NCBI RefSeq assembly: GCF_024213375.1
Contig: NZ_JANAVJ010000001.1
Span: forward strand, 124,001 to 188,000
DNA length: 64,000 nucleotides
From: Paenibacillus sp. MZ04-78.2
Lineage (GTDB): Bacteria > Bacillota > Bacilli > Paenibacillales > NBRC-103111
Reading direction: 5' to 3'
In this document: positions 1 to 7,858 of the stretch, piece after piece
How the letters are laid out: the number at the start of each line of letters is the position of its first letter
Numbering within the stretch: position 1 is the stretch's first letter
Notes under the pieces: generated by a model
What the model was told of the DNA's origin: nothing
Seen by the model: only the letters and a program-made list of their open reading frames with translations
Database searches by the model: none
Translations under genes and position numbers: made by a program

Positions 1-124
1 CAAGGTTACATAACAGCGTTCCCCACGGCAGCGAGGTAACCTGCTGCGGATTCATCGCGACGGACAATCCGTACCGTGCCAGCGCTCCGGCGATTCCCGC
101 CAGACCTATATAAAGTACGGTCAA
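1..124 (-). CDS. crcB: CrcB/FluC fluoride channel, partial (3' end off window)
   Basis: Only the first ~41 codons lie in the window and the rest runs off the left edge. The minus-strand frame reads a hydrophobic first helix containing GLAGIAGALARYG and then LPWGTLLCNL, the usual opening of the small four-helix CrcB/FluC membrane proteins, which export cytoplasmic fluoride as dual-topology dimers. No ATG occurs in this frame upstream. The best start is TTG at 124-122, with GGGG about 10 nt upstream. No fluoride riboswitch is apparent in the ~125 nt before the next gene. The family call rests on a short stretch; the start codon is an inference. Confidence 0.68.
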   Translation of the reverse strand, partial: MTVLYIGLAGIAGALARYGLSVAMNPQQVTSLPWGTLLCNL

Positions 125-251
125 CCGATATCGTCCCCATTCGAAATTAGCGTCATCAAAGACTGCGTTCCGCTTTGTTTGACACGCTGCCGTTTTCTTT
201 TTATGATGAAGGCAAGTCGGCCGCAAGCCGAACGAGAAGGAGGCTGTATTG

Positions 252-545
252 ATGCATACGATTACCCCGCAAGAAGTCAAGCAACGGCTTGAAAACGGCG
301 AAAAGCTTACCATCATCGACGTGCGCGAACCGGAAGAAGTCGCGCTCGGCATGATTCCGGGCGCAAAGCATATTCCTTTGATGGAAATCCCTCAGCGCCA
401 TGGCGAAATCCCGCAGCACAGCGAAACGATTCTCGTCTGCCGCAGCGGAAACCGCAGCGGACGGGCGCTTGAATATTTGGAAGCCCAAGGCTTCACCGGG
501 CTTGTCAACATGACCGGCGGTATGCTGGAGTGGGAGCAGCTTTAA
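252..545 (+). CDS. Single-domain rhodanese-like sulfurtransferase
   Basis: A 97-aa protein made of one rhodanese domain. It shows the fold's N-terminal IIDVREPEEVALGMIPGAKHI block and the active-site loop CRSGNRSG near residue 61, where the cysteine would carry persulfide sulfur. The size fits GlpE/PspE-type single-domain sulfurtransferases, which move sulfane sulfur to cytosolic acceptors; the acceptor cannot be told from sequence. ATG 252 is preferred over an in-frame TTG at 249 because GGAGG at 239-243 is 8 nt from the ATG. It converges on aroK, and the stop codons overlap by 4 nt. Confidence 0.9.
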   Translation: MHTITPQEVKQRLENGEKLTIIDVREPEEVALGMIPGAKHIPLMEIPQRHGEIPQHSETILVCRSGNRSGRALEYLEAQGFTGLVNMTGGMLEWEQL

Positions 546-1057
546 GCCCGCTCCCGCTCCAAGCGGCTGCAAATCTCGTCGACGATCTGCCCGACGGTTT
601 TGCCGTCCGTATCCACATGGAGATCCGCAAAATCGTACGCGTGCTTGCGGCTCTCCATGATGTGGCGTACGCGGTCTTCAACTCCGCCTTGCAGCAAAGG
701 ACGGCTTTGATCGGACCGGACCCGCTCGATGATCGTTTCGGCGGACGCCTTCAGCGCGACAACCAGGCCGCTGCGCTGCATGAGAATCCGGTTTTGCTCT
801 GCAAGAACCGCCCCGCCTCCGGTCACTACCACTTGATGCCGACCTTGCAGCGTCCGTTCGATTGTCTCGCTTTCCGCTTTGCGGAAGAAGGGCTCTCCGA
901 GCTCCGCAAACATTTGGGTAATGCTCATTCCCCCCGCCCGCTCGATGGCAGCGTCCGTATCCTCGTACACCCAGTTCAGCCTCGAAGCGAGCGCTTGTCC
1001 TACGGAGGATTTGCCGGTTCCCATCATACCGACCAACACGATGTTACGGTATTCCAC
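542..1057 (-). CDS. aroK: Shikimate kinase
   Basis: A 171-aa protein of normal shikimate kinase length, which phosphorylates shikimate at O3 with ATP in aromatic amino acid synthesis. Seen in the sequence: P-loop GMMGTGKSS near residue 11, the shikimate-binding EDTDAAIE block near 31, FFRKAES near 58, the GGGAV motif near 80, and the lid arginine in SRPLL near 118. Translation starts at GTG (1057-1055), with GAGGTG 7 nt upstream. It appears monocistronic, converging on the rhodanese gene. Catalytic residues look complete. Confidence 0.95.
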   Translation of the reverse strand: MEYRNIVLVGMMGTGKSSVGQALASRLNWVYEDTDAAIERAGGMSITQMFAELGEPFFRKAESETIERTLQGRHQVVVTGGGAVLAEQNRILMQRSGLVVALKASAETIIERVRSDQSRPLLQGGVEDRVRHIMESRKHAYDFADLHVDTDGKTVGQIVDEICSRLERERA

Positions 1058-1222
1058 TTCCCTGCACCTCTGACTTTCGCATCATTCAACTGACCCTATC
1101 ATATCATAGCCGACACCGTGTGAATAGAAAGTTTGACAAAATCATAAGATGGTTGTGAATAAATTCCAGCCAGATCAGTCATGATGATTAATGCATATTT
1201 CCCGAAGGGAGAACACGGTCAT

Positions 1223-1564
1223 ATGACGCAAAGCGCTCTATCCCAAACCCGTGCGGCCGGTCCGGACTGGACCGAGCTCAAGCTGGAACAAATCATGGAC
1301 CCCACAAGGCCCTTATGCCGAGAGGAAATCGTCTGGATGCTGGAGTATATTAAAAAAAAGGTGGCCGAGGAAGACCCGAACTTGACGGATCTTTCCCAGC
1401 CACGGCTGCTTAAAAACTTTAGATATTTCGCCGAAATCGCTTTGATGCTCATTCAGCGTCGGGGCGGCCACGATATGGAGGCCGACCGGCTCAAGAGCTG
1501 GCTGTACGAGGCGTCCTTCGGTCTGCATCAGGTCAAGCCTGACCGCATCAAAAGGCACCTGTAG
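1223..1564 (+). CDS. Conserved hypothetical protein, 113 aa
   Basis: I do not recognise this family. The protein is soluble and mixed-charge, with a helix-rich pattern (CREEIVWMLEYIKKKVAEED, then a stretch ending RYFAEIALMLIQRRGG) and no signal peptide or membrane segment. ATG 1223 is preferred because GGGAG at 1207-1211 is about 11 nt upstream. An in-frame ATG at 1181 would add 14 residues without a ribosome binding site. It is convergent with gndA, ending 4 nt before the gndA stop. A possible TTGACA lies at 1133-1138, but no good -10 follows it. Coding character is good; function is unknown. Confidence 0.7.
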   Translation: MTQSALSQTRAAGPDWTELKLEQIMDPTRPLCREEIVWMLEYIKKKVAEEDPNLTDLSQPRLLKNFRYFAEIALMLIQRRGGHDMEADRLKSWLYEASFGLHQVKPDRIKRHL

Positions 1565-1568
1565 CCGC

Positions 1569-2981
1569 TTAGTTTTCCATCCAGTGGAAGTGGAAGGTGC
1601 CTTCTTTGTCGACCCGCTTGAAGGTATGCGCGCCGAAATAATCGCGCTGCGCTTGCAGCAGGTTGGCCGGCAAACGTTCCGTCCGGTAGCTGTCGTAGTA
1701 AGCCAGCGCGGAAGCGAAGGCCGGCACCGGCACGCCGCGGGTGATGGCCGTTGCGACGACGTTTCTCCAAACGTCCTGGTACTGCTCCACGATGCCTTTG
1801 AAGTATTCGTCAAGCAGCAGGTTTTTCAGTTCTGGGCTGCGGTCGTACGCATCCTTGATATTTTGCAGGAAACGGGCGCGGATAATGCAGCCGCCGCGGA
1901 AAATCATCGCAATGCTGCCGTAGTCCAGGCTCCAGTTGTATTCCTCGCTTGCCGCTCTCATTTGGGCGAAGCCCTGAGCGTAAGAGCAAATTTTGCTCGC
2001 AAACAGTGCTTTCCGCACCGCTTCGATAAACGCTGCGCGGTCGCCGTCGAACGCCGCTTGCTTCGGTCCGTTCAGCACTTTGCTGGCGGCAACGCGCTCT
2101 TCTTTCATGGCCGAGATGAAGCGGGAGAAGACGGATTCGGTAATGATGGACAGCGGAACGCCGAGATCGAGCGCGCTTTGGCTTGTCCATTTGCCCGTAC
2201 CCTTCTGACCGGCGGAGTCGAGGATGACATCAACCATCGGCTTGCCCGTTTCCGGATCATATTTGGTGAAAATGTCGGTTGTGATTTCGATCAGGTAGCT
2301 GTCCAGCTCGCCCTTATTCCAATCGGCGAAAATCTCATGAAGCTCCTGCGTGCTAACGCCAAGCACGTCTTTGAGCAGGTGGTACGCCTCGCAGATAAGC
2401 TGCATGTCGCCGTACTCGATGCCGTTATGCACCATCTTGACGTAATGGCCGGCGCCGTCCGGTCCGATGTAGGTGCAGCAAGGGTCGCCGTTTACTTTGG
2501 CGGAAATGGCCGTCAGGATCGGAGCGACCAGCTCGTAGGCGTCCTTTTGCCCGCCCGGCATAATCGCGGGGCCCTTCAGCGCGCCTTCCTCGCCGCCGGA
2601 TACGCCCGTACCGATAAAGCGGAGGCCGTGCGCTTCCAGCTCTTTGTTGCGGCGCTGGGTGTCCGGGAAAAATGCGTTGCCGCCATCGATAATAATATCG
2701 CCTTTATCCAGATGCGGAATCAACTGATTGATCGTATCGTCTGTCGCATAGCCCGCTTGCACCATGATTAAAATTTTACGAGGCGTTTCGAGCGAAGCTA
2801 CGAATTCCTCGATGCTATATGTACCGACCAGCTTCTTGCCTTGCGCTTCAGCGAGCAGCGCATCCGTTTTCTCCCGCGAACGGTTGAAGACAGATACGGT
2901 GAAGCCTCTGCTTTCGATGTTCAGAGCCAGGTTTTTCCCCATGACCGCAAGGCCGATCACGCCGACTTGTTGTTTGGACAT
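1569..2981 (-). CDS. gndA: 6-phosphogluconate dehydrogenase, decarboxylating
   Basis: A 470-aa protein matching the NADP-type Gnd length. It oxidises and decarboxylates 6-phosphogluconate to ribulose 5-phosphate in the pentose phosphate pathway. Seen: N-terminal Rossmann turn GLAVMG, IMVQAG near residue 75, [13 protein letters not shown] near 101, the family signature [21 protein letters not shown] near 126, and the catalytic [13 protein letters not shown] block near 183. The start is ATG 2981, with AAGGAAGAG upstream. Its neighbours upstream are an SDR, a gluconokinase remnant, a LarA-like enzyme and a LacI regulator, so the locus is consistent with gluconate metabolism, although gndA is separated from them by a palindromic element and may have its own promoter. 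Confidence 0.96.
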   Translation of the reverse strand: MSKQQVGVIGLAVMGKNLALNIESRGFTVSVFNRSREKTDALLAEAQGKKLVGTYSIEEFVASLETPRKILIMVQAGYATDDTINQLIPHLDKGDIIIDGGNAFFPDTQRRNKELEAHGLRFIGTGVSGGEEGALKGPAIMPGGQKDAYELVAPILTAISAKVNGDPCCTYIGPDGAGHYVKMVHNGIEYGDMQLICEAYHLLKDVLGVSTQELHEIFADWNKGELDSYLIEITTDIFTKYDPETGKPMVDVILDSAGQKGTGKWTSQSALDLGVPLSIITESVFSRFISAMKEERVAASKVLNGPKQAAFDGDRAAFIEAVRKALFASKICSYAQGFAQMRAASEEYNWSLDYGSIAMIFRGGCIIRARFLQNIKDAYDRSPELKNLLLDEYFKGIVEQYQDVWRNVVATAITRGVPVPAFASALAYYDSYRTERLPANLLQAQRDYFGAHTFKRVDKEGTFHFHWMEN

Positions 2982-3041
2982 TGTGGTTTCTCTTCCTTCC
3001 TTTTGTCTATTTAATTTTTGACGGTTTAGGGGTTACAGCTA

Positions 3042-3165
3042 GCGGTTTTCGAAAAGGTTAGGCCGAAGGTCAGAATATCAATCGGAAAGTTTACGGGGCG
3101 CCTTTGAGAGCGCCTGGAGATTGATATTGCTGCACCGCAGGCCCTGCTTCCTTTTCGAAAACCGC
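3042..3165. repeat. Nested palindromic intergenic element (124 nt)
   Basis: Three concentric inverted repeats occur between the SDR stop and gndA. The outer arms are a perfect 16-bp pair (3042-3057 GCGGTTTTCGAAAAGG with 3150-3165). The middle arms are a perfect 10-bp pair (3074-3083 AATATCAATC with 3119-3128). The inner arms are GGCGC/GCGCC (3097-3101 with 3110-3114). A GGCC also occurs on each side (3061-3064, 3140-3143). The whole unit could fold as one long imperfect hairpin in RNA or DNA. It lies downstream of the SDR and upstream of gndA on the same strand. It is not a standard terminator because no U-tract follows. It could be a dispersed repeat unit or a structured leader. Confidence 0.75.
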
Positions 3166-3177
3166 CTTTTCCCACCC

Positions 3178-3945
3178 TTAAATCGTCATCGCTCCGAAGC
3201 CCCCATCCACCCGCAGTACCGTGCCGGTGACGAAACTCGAAGCTTTCTCCGAAGCCAGATACACGGCTGCGCCCTGAAGCTCTTCCGCTTCGCCGAAACG
3301 GTTCATCGGCGTATGACGCATAATCGATTCGACACGCTCGGGAGACAAAATTTTGCGGTTTTGCTCGGCCGGGAAGAAGCCCGGAATGATGGCATTGACA
3401 CGCACACGCGCCGGAGCGAATTCGCGCGCCAGAAATTGGGTGACGTTGTTCACCGCCGCTTTGGAAGCGGAGTACGTGAACACTTTGGACAGCGGCGGGT
3501 CCGAAGATACGGAGGAAATATTAATGATGCTGCCTCCTTCGCCCTTGTCCACCATATGCTTCCCAAAAATTTGACAAGCCAACACGACGCTCTTGAGATT
3601 CACTTCCATAATCGAATCCCATTCGTCCATGGTGATGTCAAAAAACGGCGTCGCGCTGTTTTTGCCCGGACAGTTCATCAAAATATCGCAGCGTCCCGTC
3701 CACGCAAGCACCTCGGTCAGCACCCGCTTCAAGTCTTCAGCTTTCGTCGCATCCGCCGAGAAGCACTTGGCCCGTCCGCCGGCCGCTTCGATCCGCTTTG
3801 CAACTTCTTCGGATTTGTCCATATTACGCCCGACCACCGCGACATCCGCCCCGTGTCCGCCAAGCGCGACCCCCATCGTTCCGCCTAAGGTGCTGTTGCC
3901 TCCGATAATCACTGCCGTCTTTCCCGATAAATCGAATAAGTTCAT
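3178..3945 (-). CDS. SDR family oxidoreductase (sugar-acid dehydrogenase-like)
   Basis: A 255-aa classical short-chain dehydrogenase. Seen: a glycine-rich nucleotide loop GGNSTLGGTMG near residue 15, NCPG in place of the common NNAG near 92, catalytic Ser in NISSVSS near 146, and the YSASK Tyr-x-x-x-Lys pair near 161, with PGFFPAEQNR after it. The substrate-loop wording and the gluconate/sugar-acid neighbours suggest a gluconate 5-dehydrogenase or mannonate oxidoreductase type, but SDR substrate cannot be fixed by eye. The start is ATG 3945 with GGGGGCG upstream; a longer frame to 4008 lacks a ribosome binding site and overlaps the kinase remnant. It is the last gene of the LacI-led operon. 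Confidence 0.85.
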   Translation of the reverse strand: MNLFDLSGKTAVIIGGNSTLGGTMGVALGGHGADVAVVGRNMDKSEEVAKRIEAAGGRAKCFSADATKAEDLKRVLTEVLAWTGRCDILMNCPGKNSATPFFDITMDEWDSIMEVNLKSVVLACQIFGKHMVDKGEGGSIINISSVSSDPPLSKVFTYSASKAAVNNVTQFLAREFAPARVRVNAIIPGFFPAEQNRKILSPERVESIMRHTPMNRFGEAEELQGAAVYLASEKASSFVTGTVLRVDGGFGAMTI

Positions 3946-3958
3946 GGCCCGACGCCCC

Positions 3959-4467
3959 CTAAGATTTCGTGTGAATCTGTTGAAAGGCGGCGATGGCATC
4001 AAACTCATCCTTCAACTGATGGTACACACGATTATAAATTTTTGTCAACTGTTGATATACTTCATGGATCGTACTTGGCACGGCGACGTTCGCATTCAGC
4101 ACGTCGGCCATCATCTGGAGCCAGAACGAAGAGCGGGCAAAGCCGCCGGAGGCGCGTACCTCCCGGGTCGGGCCGCTGAGCTCCTCCAGCGCGGAAAGCT
4201 GTGCATCGCCGAGCTGAACGAGACGCACAGCACTTGTCCGGGCAGAATGGCCGCTTTACCGACGACTTCGCGAATGGCGGCAAGCACCGCTTGAAAAATT
4301 TCGTCCGGGTCCTGCTCGGCCATATCCGGTTTGGGTGTATAAAGCGGATATTCCACCGCATGAGAAGCAAGCACGCGGCCGCTCCGGTCGATCACCAGCG
4401 TCTTGGTGCTCGTCGTGCCGATATCCGCGGGGATAATGTAAGGCTTAGGTAAAGACAAACCGCTCAT
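3959..4467 (-). pseudogene. gntK: Gluconokinase (FGGY family) remnant with two internal deletions and a frameshift
   Basis: FGGY sugar kinases are ~500 aa; only ~170 codons remain. The N-terminal segment (4467 down to ~4215) carries the phosphate-1 loop DIGTTSTKT, YPLYTPKPDMAEQDPDEI and SFSSAMHS, matching B. subtilis GntK residues ~1-85. The frame then shifts and the C-terminal adenosine motif appears directly (GPTREVRASGGFARSSFW with LQMMADVLNANVAVPST following). After a second deletion come the family's last ~30 residues (YQQLTKIYNRVYHQLKDEFD). The central kinase body is absent, so no activity is expected. The start codon directly abuts the stop of the LarA-like gene (TAA-ATG), so an intact kinase was once co-transcribed with it. 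Confidence 0.88.
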
Positions 4468-5736
4468 TTATACCAGATTCCCTTCGCTGTTGAATGGCAG
4501 ATCGTACGGTTCGGTCAAAATCTCGATGTCCGGATGAAGCTTGGCTTCCTCAAGCAAATTGACCGAAATTTCGATCTCGCCCAAATGCAGCGTATCCCGT
4601 ATACGCACCAGCCGGCATTGGGTATAATCCAAAATATTGCAGGTTTTGACCGCGGCTTTGATGGCGTACAGGTCGTTTTCGAGCGTCGTTGCGATTTTGG
4701 TCGGCGCGCATACCGTGGAAGTCAGTCCGTTGGCGTAGGTCGCGGCCAGATCCATCTTGTCGACCAGCCGCTGCGTCGTGAAATCGGCCGTGCCGACGCC
4801 GTTGGCGTTGCCTTTCGTTTCCGGCGTCGTGTCGAGCACGACCATCTTGGACACGTCGGGGCCGCCATGCGCGTACGGCGTCGGATAACGGCCGGTAATG
4901 TTCGGGTCCATGCCGTCGCCGCTGATGTTTTTGCCGATGTAATCGATGACCAGCACGTCGATTTGATCGAACAAAATTTTCGGCAGCCGGGCTTTGGCGA
5001 TCTCAAGCAGCGCTATCTCACGTTCCTCCACCTGAGCTGCGGGCAGCACTTCGACGATGCACGTTTCGTCGTATGCATTTTCCACCAACGCCACGCCGAA
5101 CAGGATCGGCAGCTTTTCAAGCATAATCCGCGCCATGGCCGGCACGTTTTCAGCCATATATTTGAAGCCGAGCTGGTGGCACGCTTCCGCCCCTTTTTGC
5201 TTGCCGAGCCCGATGGAAATCATTTTCATGACGCCGCTTTCGACTTTGCCGCGGAAGGCGGTGTGCGGCTTCACCCGGTTGATGACGACGATGGCGTCGG
5301 CCTCGTATGCGTATTTGTCTACGTATACCGGAAGTCCGTTCGGCAGCTGGTCGATCTGCACGACCTCCATCGTCGAGCGGATCGGCACTCCCATCGCTTC
5401 CTCCGTAATGCCAAGATGATGAAGCACTTCCTTCTGACCTTCGGCGGTCGCGCCACCGTGGCTGCCCATGCAGGGGACGATGAACGGATGGGCGCCCGCC
5501 CGTTTGATCGCATCGATCGTCGTCCGGGTGAAGGCAGCGATGTTCGCCACGCCGCGGCTGCCTACCGCCACAGCCACCTGCTGGCCCGGCTTGATCCGGT
5601 CGATGGCGCCGGGCTTCGCCAGCTCGCGCTCCAAATCCTCGCTCGGACGCTCCAGCCGGGTTCCGTCGAACTTCTGACGGATGCGGACCATTTGCGGAAT
5701 CGGGATGTCTTGCAGAAGCGTTCTGAGTACGCTCAT
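4468..5736 (-). CDS. LarA-like (DUF2088) nickel-racemase family protein
   Basis: A 422-aa protein resembling the LarA lactate racemase superfamily N-terminal domain (DUF2088). Family members use a covalent nickel-pincer nucleotide to racemise or epimerise 2-hydroxy acids. Seen: GSHGGAT near residue 90 (LarA-type GTH loop), KPHTAFRGKVESGVMKMISI near 160, holding a His and a candidate cofactor lysine, and ACHQLG about 10 residues later. The C-terminal half has GKNISGDGMDPN. Start ATG 5736 has GGGAGG 9 nt upstream; the upstream extension to 5838 would run into lacI. It is second in the operon, directly before the gluconokinase remnant, so an aldonate such as gluconate is a plausible substrate (inference). 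Exact subfamily is uncertain. Confidence 0.75.
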   Translation of the reverse strand: MSVLRTLLQDIPIPQMVRIRQKFDGTRLERPSEDLERELAKPGAIDRIKPGQQVAVAVGSRGVANIAAFTRTTIDAIKRAGAHPFIVPCMGSHGGATAEGQKEVLHHLGITEEAMGVPIRSTMEVVQIDQLPNGLPVYVDKYAYEADAIVVINRVKPHTAFRGKVESGVMKMISIGLGKQKGAEACHQLGFKYMAENVPAMARIMLEKLPILFGVALVENAYDETCIVEVLPAAQVEEREIALLEIAKARLPKILFDQIDVLVIDYIGKNISGDGMDPNITGRYPTPYAHGGPDVSKMVVLDTTPETKGNANGVGTADFTTQRLVDKMDLAATYANGLTSTVCAPTKIATTLENDLYAIKAAVKTCNILDYTQCRLVRIRDTLHLGEIEISVNLLEEAKLHPDIEILTEPYDLPFNSEGNLV

Positions 5737-5758
5737 GTTAGTTGCCTCCCCAAACGAA

Positions 5759-6760
5759 TTAGATGGATTTGACGGAATCGCGAATGACCAGCTCCGTATG
5801 GAAAAGTACGAGCGATTGTTCCGAATGCTTCGTCTCAATGAACTTCAGCAGCTTCTCCGCCCCGGCCCGGCTCAGCTCTTCGATCGGTCTGCGAACCGTG
5901 GTCAGAGCAGGCGACATGAAAGCCGAGAACAGGTTGTCGTCGAAGCCCGCCACCGAGATGTCTTCCGGCACCGACAAGCCCCGCTCCGTCACGGCTTTCA
6001 CCGCGCCGAGCGCCATGTCGTCGTTGCAGCAAAAGACGGCTGTCGGCCGGTCGGGCAGCTCCAGCAGCTTGCTCATGGCCGCGTGACCGCTTTCCAGATC
6101 GTAATTGCCGCTGACGTAATACGCTTCCGGCACGAAGATCCCGTGCTTGTGGAGCGCCTCGCAATACCCCTCGCGTCGGGCTTGCGTCGATTTGAAGCCC
6201 TGTTTCCCCTCGATGATGGCAATATGGCGGTGTCCCTGCTGCACCAAGTATTCCGTTAGCCGATAAGCGCCGCTCTGGTCGTCCGGGACGAAGTTCATCA
6301 CTTGGACGCCTTCGACGGGCCGGTTCAGCACCACAAGCGGAATCTCTTTGTCCGAAGCATATTCGATGAACGACTGATCGCTATCGCTTTGGCTCATGAT
6401 GAGGATGCCGTCGAAATTTTTGCGGTTCACCTTATGAAAGCTCTTGTAATCGTCAATCCCCCGGACAATCAAGTTATAGCCGTCTTTAATGACGTCGTTC
6501 ACGCCTTTGATGGCTTCGTACAAAAATCCGGCGGAGGTACCGGTATGCAAGGTTGTAAAAAACAGCCCTAAATTGTATGATCGATCCAGCACCAAGCTTC
6601 GCGCGCTGTAATTCGGAGTATAGTTCATACTTGCTGCAATCGCTTTGATGCGCTCTTTCGTTTCCGGATTGATCAGCGGGCTATCGTTTAATGCCCGGGA
6701 AACGGTCGTATGCGACACGCCGGCCAGTTTGGCGATGTCTTTAATCGTAACACTGCTCAT
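5759..6760 (-). CDS. LacI/GalR family transcriptional regulator
   Basis: A 333-aa regulator of standard LacI length. The N-terminal helix-turn-helix TIKDIAKLAGVSHTTVSRAL is followed by the hinge region (NYTPNYSARSL near residue 48). A periplasmic-binding-protein-like effector domain follows (GILIMSQSD, AVFCCNDDMALGAVKAV, VAGFDD). It is the first gene of an operon with the LarA-like enzyme, the kinase remnant and the SDR, so it most likely senses the sugar acid handled by them and represses its own operon. The start is ATG 6760 with GGGAGGTGG upstream. The effector cannot be read from sequence. Confidence 0.93.
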   Translation of the reverse strand: MSSVTIKDIAKLAGVSHTTVSRALNDSPLINPETKERIKAIAASMNYTPNYSARSLVLDRSYNLGLFFTTLHTGTSAGFLYEAIKGVNDVIKDGYNLIVRGIDDYKSFHKVNRKNFDGILIMSQSDSDQSFIEYASDKEIPLVVLNRPVEGVQVMNFVPDDQSGAYRLTEYLVQQGHRHIAIIEGKQGFKSTQARREGYCEALHKHGIFVPEAYYVSGNYDLESGHAAMSKLLELPDRPTAVFCCNDDMALGAVKAVTERGLSVPEDISVAGFDDNLFSAFMSPALTTVRRPIEELSRAGAEKLLKFIETKHSEQSLVLFHTELVIRDSVKSI

Positions 6761-6793
6761 GGGACCACCTCCCGTTCATGATAACATAGAAAT

Positions 6794-6808
6794 GCACACG
6801 TTAACAAT
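6794..6808. promoter_or_regulatory. Candidate LacI-family operator
   Basis: The imperfect palindrome GCACACGTTAACAAT is centred on GTTAAC, about 35 nt upstream of the LacI start. Length, central symmetry and position suit autoregulation by the adjacent LacI protein. It only partly fits the catabolite-responsive-element consensus. No second copy was located. Confidence 0.35.
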
Positions 6809-6857
6809 GCTATTTTCATGCGTAGATTCAGCACAAAACGGACTTTTTATGAACACG

Positions 6858-6894
6858 TCAAAACAGCCTGTGCTCCCACTCCCGCACAGGCTGT
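6858..6894 (-). terminator. Rho-independent terminator after the 198-aa gene
   Basis: A perfect 11-bp stem (ACAGCCTGTGC at 6863-6873 with GCACAGGCTGT at 6884-6894) has a 10-nt loop. On the minus strand it is followed by TTTTGA. It lies about 60 nt past the stop of the gene ending at 6955, in the right orientation. Confidence 0.8.
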
Positions 6895-6954
6895 CAGCGG
6901 CTGTTCGCTGCGCTGCGGTATGTTCCGCCAACGCCTTTCCGCAGCCGTAGTATT

Positions 6955-7551
6955 TTACATTTCGAGCAGTATCATCTCATACCGGAGTTCCATTAACCTC
7001 TCTTTACATCGTTCGACCGCTTCCCGGTCTTCCTCCTGAATCGCCTCATGCAGCGTAGCCAATTCGTAGTCAAGCTCCATCCGCAGCACCGGAATCCGTT
7101 CGTCCGGACGTCTGGACCGGAACGCCTGCATCATTTCCTCCACCGTGACCACTGGTTCCTTTTGGAATAACACCTTATGTTCCACCCCCGAAATTTCAAC
7201 CATACGGATGATTTCGCCGAACATGATGTTTTCAATCAGAATCTGCCGGTCTTTAAAGCGCTTTACTACCGCGTGTCCGCGGGTATCGCCGATCATCTTC
7301 TCCATCAGCTCCGCCAGCTTTTCGTCTTTGAAGGAGTAATTGCCCACAATTTTATATCGCTCGCCGATGCGCTGAAACCGCAGCTTTACCAGCTTGCGGC
7401 CGGTCCGGATCGAGACGATAAACTGTTGGTCGCTCTCGTTCCAATAGAGCGAATAGCCTTCTTGAATGAGCGTTTTGATGAAGTTACGGATTAGCCGACG
7501 GTCAAACCGTAACTCAAGGTTGCAATATTCCACCTCATGACTCTTGCTCAC
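6955..7551 (-). CDS. Uncharacterised protein, 198 aa
   Basis: I do not recognise the family. The protein is soluble and highly charged. The first ~120 residues look mixed alpha/beta (LELRFDRRLIRNFIKTLI, SLYWNESDQQFIVSIRTG, KIVGNYSFKDEKLAELME). The last ~45 residues (residues ~155-198, Glu/Arg/Leu-rich) look like a helical, possibly coiled-coil tail. No signal peptide or membrane segment is seen. It starts at GTG 7551 with AAGGAGGGG 7 nt upstream. It appears to be a single-gene unit, with a promoter at 7704-7732 and a terminator at 6858-6894. No function is assigned. Confidence 0.75.
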   Translation of the reverse strand: MSKSHEVEYCNLELRFDRRLIRNFIKTLIQEGYSLYWNESDQQFIVSIRTGRKLVKLRFQRIGERYKIVGNYSFKDEKLAELMEKMIGDTRGHAVVKRFKDRQILIENIMFGEIIRMVEISGVEHKVLFQKEPVVTVEEMMQAFRSRRPDERIPVLRMELDYELATLHEAIQEEDREAVERCKERLMELRYEMILLEM

Positions 7552-7703
7552 GGCAATCCCCTCCTTGATGATAGCTTGCTTAATGAACAGCGATGTCTTC
7601 TGGTTCGGTCCATGCTGCTGCCGGCGTGTGTATTGGCGTGAACGCTAGTCGAACATGTTTATTTCTTTAATAGAATTTTCTGACTATTCTGTTTCTTAGA
7701 TCT

Positions 7704-7732
7704 ATCTTATTATGAATCATATGATTTAGCAA
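7704..7732 (-). promoter_or_regulatory. Sigma-A-like promoter for the 198-aa gene
   Basis: On the minus strand TTGCTA (7732-7727), a 17-nt spacer and TAAGAT (7709-7704). The spacer contains a perfect 12-nt palindrome, AATCATATGATT (7715-7726), which could be an operator. The rest of the ~307-nt gap 7552-7858 holds a ~150-nt leader and, near 7806-7821, a weak GCCTT/AAGGC hairpin that could end the ABC operon. Confidence 0.5.
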
Positions 7733-7858
7733 CTTGGATTATTGATTTTTTTAACGTTTTTTAAACCTATTTTTTGTGTCCGCGCTGCCTCCGAAACGAA
7801 ACAACGCCTTCGCTCCAAGGCAAAGACGTTATACCGTAAATTTCGATTCCCCCCGCCG

